This document shows, piece by piece, positions 58,345 through 64,000 of a DNA stretch of 64,000 nt. The DNA lies in contig CAIKGD010000048.1 in assembly GCA_903826865.1 (NCBI GenBank), positions 1-64,000 of the forward strand. Reading direction: 5' to 3'. The notes beneath the pieces were generated by a model. The model was given only the letters and a program-made list of their open reading frames with translations, was not told the origin of the DNA and did no database searches. The stretch comes from an uncultured Verrucomicrobiota bacterium. GTDB lineage: Bacteria; Verrucomicrobiota; Kiritimatiellia; Kiritimatiellales; Tichowtungiaceae. The translations under genes were made by a program, and so were the position numbers. Numbering within the stretch: position 1 is the first letter of the stretch; every line of letters begins with the position of its first letter.

Positions 58345-58611
58345 CTAACAGCTTTTGATGATCTCGGTCTTCTTTGCTTGATACTCGGTATCATTGATAA
58401 GGCCGGAGTCGTACAGTTTTTTAAGGTGGGATAACTTTTCTTCGACTAACAGGTTCTTTTTGTTGCTGAATTCACTCCGGATGCTCATAACGCTGTTAGT
58501 TGCCGTTTTTGCCGTTTCACTAACTGCACCCATAACAGCACTTGCAGCGCCAGAAGCCACGTTGGTTACGGCCGCTGCCGCCTTTTTCCCAATGAATTTT
58601 ATCAGACCCAT
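58345..58611 (-). CDS. Small SHOCT-domain protein
   Basis: The 88-residue protein has an Ala-rich hydrophobic N-terminal half (GKKAAAAVTNVASGAASAVM) and a C-terminal SHOCT motif (SHLKKLYDSGLINDTEYQAK, KTEII). SHOCT domains are short oligomerisation modules found at the ends of many membrane or secreted proteins, also in mobile or conflict-related contexts. Function unknown. It is transcribed toward the left repeat and away from two membrane protein genes. Confidence 0.72.
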   Translation of the reverse strand: MGLIKFIGKKAAAAVTNVASGAASAVMGAVSETAKTATNSVMSIRSEFSNKKNLLVEEKLSHLKKLYDSGLINDTEYQAKKTEIIKSC

Positions 58612-58791
58612 ACTCGTGTCCTTTAATGGATGCCTACCCCAAGCCCATTGTTTCTAACCCTTTGATTTGGATGAGGGTTCTGACATCCGAAACAGGCATA
58701 TCGATAACGGAATAATCGCCTGATGTCGAGCGCCTGTGGGGGTTGATTTATCCATAAAGTCTGGCAGACTGCCGCACAACAGGGAGACAAT

Positions 58792-60144
58792 ATGAAAATG
58801 GCGGTTAAAAAGAATATCGGGCTTTTTGTTCTGGCTGGCGGCATTTGGATGTTCTGTCTTTTTGCATTTCCCCCGCTTTTTAAAGCGGTGAAAAATCAGG
58901 AGGCGATAGAGTTTCTGGCGGCGACACTGGGCACAATCTTCACGATCATTATTACGATGATCCTGTTAAACAAACAGACGGAAGTTGAACACTCCAGAGA
59001 AAAACAGCAGAAGGTGTTTGAGGAGAAAGTTGACCTGTACAAGCTTACAGTTGAGACCATTCAGTCTATTTTGGCGGACGAGTCCATTTCTGATGGGGAG
59101 CTGAATGCGGTCAAATTTATTTTGATAAAGGTTCAGATGATAGCCGGAGACGATGTGATCAGTTCCTTTGAGCGGATTGACTCAAAGATTTCAGAAGTTT
59201 ATCTGGCGAGCAACGCCAGTGAAATTCCGATCATAGGAACAGAACAGAAGATTGAAATTATGCGGCGGCTTCAGGATTTTGCCAACTGTTGTAGGGTTGA
59301 GCTGGGACTGTCTGACCGGAAAATTAATCCAGAATTGGATAATAAGATATTTCAGACAACACAGAAGGTTCAGGAAAAATCCGCTGAGAGACGGGCGAAA
59401 TTTAGCATGAGAGCTGTTCCCGGATTGGTGGACAAGATCGAAGCCTTCTGCCTCGAAAAACTGGATTTGTCGATGGAGCTATCGGACGAGTATTACTATC
59501 CGCATCTCTCGATGTGTGTGCTGGATGCCGTTTTTTCAATTAACGCGAACTACAACGCAACAAAACAGGTGCCTATTCGCTACTGTGATCATTTTTCATT
59601 GAATAAAACCCGGCGGATCAGCGGCGATGTATACCCGGCAACAGCAGAGCAGGAGTCGCTGGCCAATTTTATTCGGAATATGACAACCGGGGAGATTGAA
59701 GGCATTGCGCAAAACATACTCAAAAATCAGCAGCGGACATCTACAAAAAGCGGGATACTGAAAGCCGCCGCGGTTTTGCAGTTTGCTCAGGTGTTGCAGG
59801 ATTTTGGGGTTTTGTTCTTTCAGGATATTTCTAAAACAAAAATCGCCGAGTCTCCCGACTTTGAAAAGAGAATCCTGTCTATAAAAGGACAGGGCAGCGG
59901 GATTTCGTTGCGCTATTTCTTTATGCTTGCCGGCGATCAAACCCTGGTTAAGCCGGACAGGATGGTAAAACGGTTTTTGAGCGGAATATCCGGCTGTTCT
60001 CCGGAAAACCTTTCTGATGCGGAGATACAGCAGGTTCTTGTCGAAATTGCCGGACGTCTGCGGAAAGAGGATGGCAGTCCCGTATCTCCTCGGCTTCTGG
60101 ATCACATGATTTGGCAGTACCAGCGGGAAAAAGAAACGGTTTAA
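58792..60144 (+). CDS. Two-helix membrane protein with coiled coil, unknown function
   Basis: No family is recognised. The 450-residue protein has two transmembrane helices (about residues 9-27 and 42-60: IGLFVLAGGIWMFCLFAFPP and ATLGTIFTIIITMILL), then a charged coiled coil (QTEVEHSREKQQKVFEEKVD) and a large cytoplasmic region. The start MKMAVKKN follows GGGAGA at good spacing. Membrane-anchored proteins with this head are often found among accessory genes. Codon use is AT-richer than in the housekeeping neighbours. It forms an operon with the next gene (37-bp gap). Confidence 0.7.
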   Translation: MKMAVKKNIGLFVLAGGIWMFCLFAFPPLFKAVKNQEAIEFLAATLGTIFTIIITMILLNKQTEVEHSREKQQKVFEEKVDLYKLTVETIQSILADESISDGELNAVKFILIKVQMIAGDDVISSFERIDSKISEVYLASNASEIPIIGTEQKIEIMRRLQDFANCCRVELGLSDRKINPELDNKIFQTTQKVQEKSAERRAKFSMRAVPGLVDKIEAFCLEKLDLSMELSDEYYYPHLSMCVLDAVFSINANYNATKQVPIRYCDHFSLNKTRRISGDVYPATAEQESLANFIRNMTTGEIEGIAQNILKNQQRTSTKSGILKAAAVLQFAQVLQDFGVLFFQDISKTKIAESPDFEKRILSIKGQGSGISLRYFFMLAGDQTLVKPDRMVKRFLSGISGCSPENLSDAEIQQVLVEIAGRLRKEDGSPVSPRLLDHMIWQYQREKETV

Positions 60145-60181
60145 AGGTGTATATATCCTGAACTGGAACAACGGAGCGAAT

Positions 60182-60799
60182 ATGCGGTATGTGGTTTTTT
60201 GTCTCCTTATGATGATGGGTCTGAACGGGTTTGCTATTGATCCTGACACAGCTTCTCAAAGAGAAAATCCCGTAGGGGTTGTGGCGACCCAGACAAGTCT
60301 GGGAGGTGAGTATCAAGCAGAACCAAACGGCTCAAGGGTGTCCGAAGAAATATTTGTAACGATCATTCTGATCTTCTTGGGGCTTTTTCTGGTCGGCATT
60401 TTTCTGGGGAGTACAAATCGCGCTGTATTCTACATGGACTCAGCGGATATCCTGTTGTCATTCTCGCCGTATATAATCATGCTCGTTACGATGCTTCTGG
60501 GGACAATCGTGGCGGAGTGGTGGATTCGTGTCGGGATGATCTTAACGGTGCTGGTGATTATTTTTATTACGTACAAGTCCTTTAAATACAACAAGGGCGT
60601 TTTTGTTTCACTGGTTATGGCCTATTCAAAGATTATTCTAAGTGTGGCGCTTTGTGTTCAGGTTCTGAAGCTTTTAGATAAAAATCTGAAAGGGAGTGGG
60701 CGAATTCTGCGGCAAATCCTGCTGGTTTCATTCTTAACAGGCTTAATGTCCAGACTGACCAATGGAGATCGAGTCTTGTGGAAAGGGTCAGTCCCGTAA
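60182..60799 (+). CDS. Multi-pass membrane protein with signal peptide, unknown function
   Basis: No family is recognised. The 205-residue protein begins with a signal-like segment (MRYVVFCLLMMMGLNGFA), has a short periplasmic loop, and then four or so hydrophobic helices (IFVTIILIFLGLFLVGIFLG; YIIMLVTMLLGTIVA; MILTVLVIIFITY; later SLVMAYSKIILSVALC). Its stop codon lies inside the 26-bp repeat at 60785-60810, so the last residues (KGSVP) are encoded by the repeat. That suggests the original 3' end was replaced when the repeat arrived. Confidence 0.65.
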   Translation: MRYVVFCLLMMMGLNGFAIDPDTASQRENPVGVVATQTSLGGEYQAEPNGSRVSEEIFVTIILIFLGLFLVGIFLGSTNRAVFYMDSADILLSFSPYIIMLVTMLLGTIVAEWWIRVGMILTVLVIIFITYKSFKYNKGVFVSLVMAYSKIILSVALCVQVLKLLDKNLKGSGRILRQILLVSFLTGLMSRLTNGDRVLWKGSVP

Positions 60800-60810
60800 T
60801 CTAGTAATTT
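60785..60810 (+). repeat. 26-bp repeat at the right end of the membrane-gene group
   Basis: GGGTCAGTCCCGTAATCTAG plus TAATTT. It is 25 of 26 identical to the reverse complement of 9920-9945 and supplies the stop codon of the preceding gene. Confidence 0.75.
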
Positions 60811-60821
60811 TTGGATTCGGT

Positions 60822-60836
60822 TTTCAAGGTTTGGAA
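60822..60836. repeat. TTCCAA-type palindrome copy upstream of argH
   Basis: TTTCAA-GGT-TTGGAA, one mismatch, 66 bp before the argH start. It shares the GGT centre and following AATT with the copy at 7685-7699. Confidence 0.55.
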
Positions 60837-60901
60837 AATTCTTTGCGTCTTGGCTGTCAAAAATCCAGTATCGGGGAAATCAGGAATAAGGAAGCAGATT
60901 T

Positions 60902-62257
60902 ATGAAAACACAGAAAACAACAGTTGGTTCGATTAACTCAGATATGCTGGCGTTTACGGCGGGACGCGATGTCGAACTCGACATGAATCTGATCGTCGCC
61001 GACTGTATCGGCACTGCCGCGCATGTGACGATGCTTTCGAAAATGAAGCCAGCCATCATTACGGCTGCTGAGAAAAAGAAAGTAATCAGAGAGCTTAATG
61101 CAATTGTCGTGCTGGCCGCCGAAGGTAAATTTAAAATCCGCCTTGCCGATCAGGATGTCCATCTGGCGGTTGAGCGCACGCTGACTGAAAAGCTGGGCGA
61201 CCTTGGCAAAAAGGTTCACACCTGCCGCAGCCGTAACGATCAGGTCGCCGTTGATTTGCGCCTTTACGCCCGCGAAGAAATGCTGGGAACACTGGATGAA
61301 GCCGCCGCGCTGATTTCCGCGCTGCTGGCCTTCGCCAAGAAAAACGAAAAGGTCCCGATGGTCGGAAGAACCCACATGCAACCGGGGATGCCGTCGTCCG
61401 TCGGTCTCTGGGCCGCCGCGCACGCCGAAAGCCTGCTCGACGACTGCGCACTGCTGGTCAATGCCTTTGAGCTGAACGACCAGTGTCCGCTCGGTTCCGC
61501 CGCCAGTTACGGCGTACCGCTGCCGATTGACCGGGAGCTGACCGCCGATCTGCTTGGGTTCAGCCGTCCGTCCCACACGGTGCTCTACGCCAATAACGGG
61601 CGCGGCAAGCTGGAATCCATCGTGCTCGGCGCGATGAGTCAGGTGATGCTTTCGCTTTCGCGCATGGCACAGGATCTGATGCTGTTCACCATGCCGGAGT
61701 TCGGCTACTTCACGCTTCCGGATGAACTTTGCACCGGAAGCAGCATTATGCCGCAGAAGAAAAACCCGGATGTCATTGAACTGGTTCGCGCCCGTGCCAG
61801 CCGTGTGAAAGCCTGTGAACTTGCCGTGTACGATCTGGTTAAAGGTTCGGCGGGCGGCTATAACCGCGACTTGCAGGACGCCAAGGAACCTTTCATGGAA
61901 GGCATCGCCACGACCCGCGCCTGCCTGCGGGTTCTTGCTCCGTTTGTTCAGGCGATCCGGGTGAATAAGGAAAAACTGCTGGCCGGTTTCACGCCGGATG
62001 TTTTTGCCACCGACCGCGCTTTGGAACTGGTCGGGCAGGGCATGCCGTTCCGTGACGCTTACCAGTACGTCAAAGAAAACCTCGGCGAACTGGCGAATAT
62101 GGATCCGGTCAAAGCGATCCTGCAGAAAACGCATCTTGGCGCACCGCTCGGCATCGACTGGGAACTGCTCAAAGACCGCGCCTCCGCCGTTGTTGAAACG
62201 GTTCGCGAAGAGCGCCGTGTGATTGACCGTGCGGTCAGTAAACTAATGAAAGGCTGA
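60902..62257 (+). CDS. argH: Argininosuccinate lyase
   Basis: ArgH splits argininosuccinate into arginine and fumarate, the last step of arginine synthesis. The 451-residue protein carries the fumarase/aspartase superfamily signature GSSIMPQKKNPDVIELVRAR, the substrate-binding segments TCRSRNDQVAVDLRLY and GRTHMQPGMPSSVGLWAAAH, and SAASYGVPLPIDRELTADLL. Length is as expected. No argG is adjacent. The next gene starts 2 bp after the stop. Confidence 0.97.
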   Translation: MKTQKTTVGSINSDMLAFTAGRDVELDMNLIVADCIGTAAHVTMLSKMKPAIITAAEKKKVIRELNAIVVLAAEGKFKIRLADQDVHLAVERTLTEKLGDLGKKVHTCRSRNDQVAVDLRLYAREEMLGTLDEAAALISALLAFAKKNEKVPMVGRTHMQPGMPSSVGLWAAAHAESLLDDCALLVNAFELNDQCPLGSAASYGVPLPIDRELTADLLGFSRPSHTVLYANNGRGKLESIVLGAMSQVMLSLSRMAQDLMLFTMPEFGYFTLPDELCTGSSIMPQKKNPDVIELVRARASRVKACELAVYDLVKGSAGGYNRDLQDAKEPFMEGIATTRACLRVLAPFVQAIRVNKEKLLAGFTPDVFATDRALELVGQGMPFRDAYQYVKENLGELANMDPVKAILQKTHLGAPLGIDWELLKDRASAVVETVREERRVIDRAVSKLMKG

Positions 62258-62259
62258 AT

Positions 62260-63027
62260 ATGAAAACTATCATCTACTGGTTCTCGGGAACGGGAAATTC
62301 ACTGAGCGTTGCCAAGGCGTTGGCAAAGCAGTGCGGCGATGCCGAGCTGATTCCAATAGCCAAGGCTGTTAAAAATCCGCCGCTGTCCGCAGAGCGCATT
62401 GGATTGGTCTTTCCGGTTTACGGCTGGGGGCCGCCGGCTCTTGTCGCGAAGTTTGCCGAAAAACTTAATGCTTCGCCGGACGCCTATATTTTTGCAGTCG
62501 TTACTTATGCGGGCAGTCAGGGCGGAACACTGGCGGTTTTGCGGAGGATATTGCAGAAGCGCGGACTCGATCTCGCCGCCGGATGGGGCGTGAAGATGCC
62601 GGAAAATTATCCGCCGCTCGGCGGCGCGCCCGCTCCGGAAAAACAGCAGACGGTTAATGCGGCTGCTGAAGAACAGATCGGAAAGATCGCCGCAGAACTT
62701 CAACGGTCGCCGCGCGGGCGGTACGAAAAATCCGCCGCGGTTTGGCGGATGCTGAGCCGGGTGATCTATCCGCTGTTTCAGAAAAATGTGCCGCGGGCCG
62801 ACCGCTCTTTTCGCTCCGATGAAAAATGTAACGGATGCGGTATTTGCGCCAAGGTCTGCCCGGTGAAGGATATTGAAATGATCGGCGGAAAACCGAAGTG
62901 GCTGGGGCATTGTGAGCAGTGCTATGCCTGTTTTCACTGGTGTCCGCAGAAGGCGGTGCAGTATGGACGGTCTTCAAAACAGCACCGTTACCATCATCCT
63001 GCTGCCGAACTTTCAGACTTTCTCTGA
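62260..63027 (+). CDS. Flavodoxin-ferredoxin fusion (EFR1-family ferrodoxin)
   Basis: The 255-residue protein has an N-terminal flavodoxin-like fold (IIYWFSGTGNSLSVAKALAK, FMN phosphate loop) and two C-terminal 4Fe-4S motifs, CNGCGICAKVCPVKDIEM and CEQCYACFHWCPQKAVQY. This combination is the EFR1 family, typical of anaerobes, where it moves electrons for unknown partners. It lies 2 bp after argH and may be in the same transcript, although a functional link with arginine synthesis is not evident. Confidence 0.9.
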   Translation: MKTIIYWFSGTGNSLSVAKALAKQCGDAELIPIAKAVKNPPLSAERIGLVFPVYGWGPPALVAKFAEKLNASPDAYIFAVVTYAGSQGGTLAVLRRILQKRGLDLAAGWGVKMPENYPPLGGAPAPEKQQTVNAAAEEQIGKIAAELQRSPRGRYEKSAAVWRMLSRVIYPLFQKNVPRADRSFRSDEKCNGCGICAKVCPVKDIEMIGGKPKWLGHCEQCYACFHWCPQKAVQYGRSSKQHRYHHPAAELSDFL

Positions 63028-63034
63028 GGCGTTT

Positions 63035-63253
63035 TTATTGGCCGGATAAAGCCGCTATGATGATGTCCTGAACCAGGTGGGTGTGGTCAGGGTTGAGCTC
63101 CGGCGGAATCCATTCGTGACCCACGGCGATGGCGATCCGCCGTCGTGCGCACAGCAGAGGGTTTCCTTTGCAGTAGGCTTCTTTCAATACGGCTATAGCT
63201 TCTGAACTTGTGCCGTTGAAAAACAGGCACTCTTCCAACAATCCGCAGTCCAT
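63035..63253 (-). CDS. Small conserved protein of unknown function
   Basis: The 72-residue protein starts MDCGLLEECLFFNGTSSEAI and contains YCKGNPLLCARRRIAIAVGH. The pattern of an early CxxxxxCxFF and a later YCxGxxxxCAR recalls small cysteine-containing proteins of anaerobes. It could bind a metal. Function unknown. The 163 bp after it (toward 63416) hold no gene that I can support. Confidence 0.55.
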   Translation of the reverse strand: MDCGLLEECLFFNGTSSEAIAVLKEAYCKGNPLLCARRRIAIAVGHEWIPPELNPDHTHLVQDIIIAALSGQ

Positions 63254-63416
63254 AAAGTTCCTTTCTGACCGGGGAAACTAATCCCAGTTGAAAGGCGCGG
63301 CAATAAAAACCTGTAAGCATTTTAAAGAATATAATTTTTAAAATAATATAACCACGAAACAGAACGGCTGTTTTTGATAATCACTGTTCCGCAACGGGCA
63401 TTGATTCCGCCCTGTG

Positions 63417-64000
63417 CTAATTCCTGGCGGAATGGTTTTTCGGAGGAACCATTGCCATGATATCAGCGGCGGGACGTTCATTGCGAATGAGTTGCGCCAT
63501 GGTGCGCATGTACGGGTCAATATGGTGCAGAAACATCTTGTAGCCTTCGCACAGCCAGTTAAGTCCCGGTTCGCCGGTCGGAGTGGTGATGAAGCGGTGC
63601 TTTGGACATTCGCCGTGGCAGACAAACATGACATCGCATTTACGGCACCACTCAGGAAGTTTGTCGAATTTATCGTTACCAAACTTTTTCTGCTTTTCTG
63701 AGGCGGCCAGCGTGCTCATTGGCGTTTGGAGAATATTGCCGAGCAGGAAGTCGGGATAAACAAAGTGGTCACAGGCGTAGATGTCGCCGGTGTGTTCGAT
63801 GATCATCGCGGTGCCGCAACGTTCAGCGAAAACACAGAGCGGCGGCGGCATATCCATCCAGCCGTTGAGCATGACATCGAAAATCTGCACAAACATATTG
63901 CCGACATCGCGGCGCACCCATTCCTCGAAAATATCGATCAGAAATTGACCGTACTGCTTCGGCTGGACAGTCCACGGCATAACGCGGTCATCAATGTCTT
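63417..64000 (-). CDS. Anaerobic sulfatase-maturating enzyme, radical SAM/SPASM (C-terminal part, runs off the window)
   Basis: The minus-strand frame is open to the window edge; only about 195 C-terminal residues are present. It has the SPASM pattern of anSME proteins: PPPLCVFAERCGTAMIIEHT and GDIYACDHFVYPDFLLGNI, then WCRKCDVMFVCHGECPKHRF and a last Cys in NWLCEGYKMF, which bind two auxiliary 4Fe-4S clusters. The enzyme converts a sulfatase Cys or Ser to formylglycine. Its presence suggests that the organism uses sulfatases, as sulfated-polysaccharide degraders in the PVC group do. The radical SAM domain lies outside the window. Confidence 0.9.
   Translation of the reverse strand, partial: DIDDRVMPWTVQPKQYGQFLIDIFEEWVRRDVGNMFVQIFDVMLNGWMDMPPPLCVFAERCGTAMIIEHTGDIYACDHFVYPDFLLGNILQTPMSTLAASEKQKKFGNDKFDKLPEWCRKCDVMFVCHGECPKHRFITTPTGEPGLNWLCEGYKMFLHHIDPYMRTMAQLIRNERPAADIMAMVPPKNHSARN

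Overview
The window looks like chromosomal DNA of a Gram-negative, diderm, probably anaerobic bacterium. Outer-membrane biogenesis is shown by fabZ-lpxA and three TolC/OprM-type outer-membrane modules or partners of RND pumps. An anaerobic sulfatase maturase at the right edge, an Asp23/AmaP pair beside accB-accC, and numerous short palindromic intergenic repeats would fit the PVC superphylum, most likely a Kiritimatiellota or Verrucomicrobiota relative. That placement is inference from gene content and style, not a database match.

Layout. 1-7.7 kb: the partial glycyl-tRNA synthetase, then a TetR-controlled RND efflux operon whose last gene fuses the inner-membrane transporter to its outer-membrane lipoprotein partner. 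7.8-11.5 kb: an EF-G paralogue, a small membrane gene bracketed by inverted repeats, and YebC. 11.7-16.7 kb: a second TetR/TolC/RND operon without an adaptor gene. 16.7-22.5 kb: ruvC, accB, accC, asp23/amaP, a PfkB kinase, a divergent IspD-like protein and acylphosphatase. 22.7-28.8 kb (minus strand): clpB followed by metH. 29-31.9 kb: an AraC regulator divergent from a two-gene sugar catabolic operon.

31.9-38.5 kb is the clearest accessory region, an integrated element of about 6.6 kb. It lies between a 23-bp copy of the 3' end of tRNA-Ser(GCT) and the intact tRNA gene. It carries a Rep_trans/MOBT-type initiator or relaxase with a C7/G7 hairpin inside its own gene that looks like an oriT or double-strand origin. 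It also carries a coupled metallo-beta-lactamase-fold protein, iteron-like repeats, a type III restriction subunit, and truncated methyltransferase and integrase genes joined by a deletion. The element therefore looks decayed.

38.6-57.2 kb is mostly housekeeping: pcnB, tRNA-Leu(CAG), a parvulin-type lipoprotein, fabZ-lpxA, a GspE/PilB-type ATPase, two glycosyltransferases, an RRM protein, and an aminotransferase/acetolactate decarboxylase operon. It continues with a histidine kinase, a farnesyl-diphosphate-type synthase, an ABC_ATPase-family protein with a lost P-loop, dtd and a glycosyltransferase. 57.2-60.8 kb is another accessory patch: a duplicated dtd tail, a broken DUF1016 nuclease gene, and a group of unknown membrane/SHOCT genes ending in the same 26-bp repeat seen near 9.9 kb. 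60.9-64 kb: argH, a flavodoxin-ferredoxin fusion, a small unknown gene, and the partial sulfatase maturase.

Several repeat families recur: TTCCAA-N3-TTGGAA palindromes, TGGAG...CTCCA elements that could fold as three-way junctions, and GAATTTCGAA/GATATTCG repeats. One of the last kind is read through in frame as a linker inside metH. No CRISPR array or rRNA was seen. Domain assignments come from reading the translated sequences and remembered family motifs; no database search was possible.
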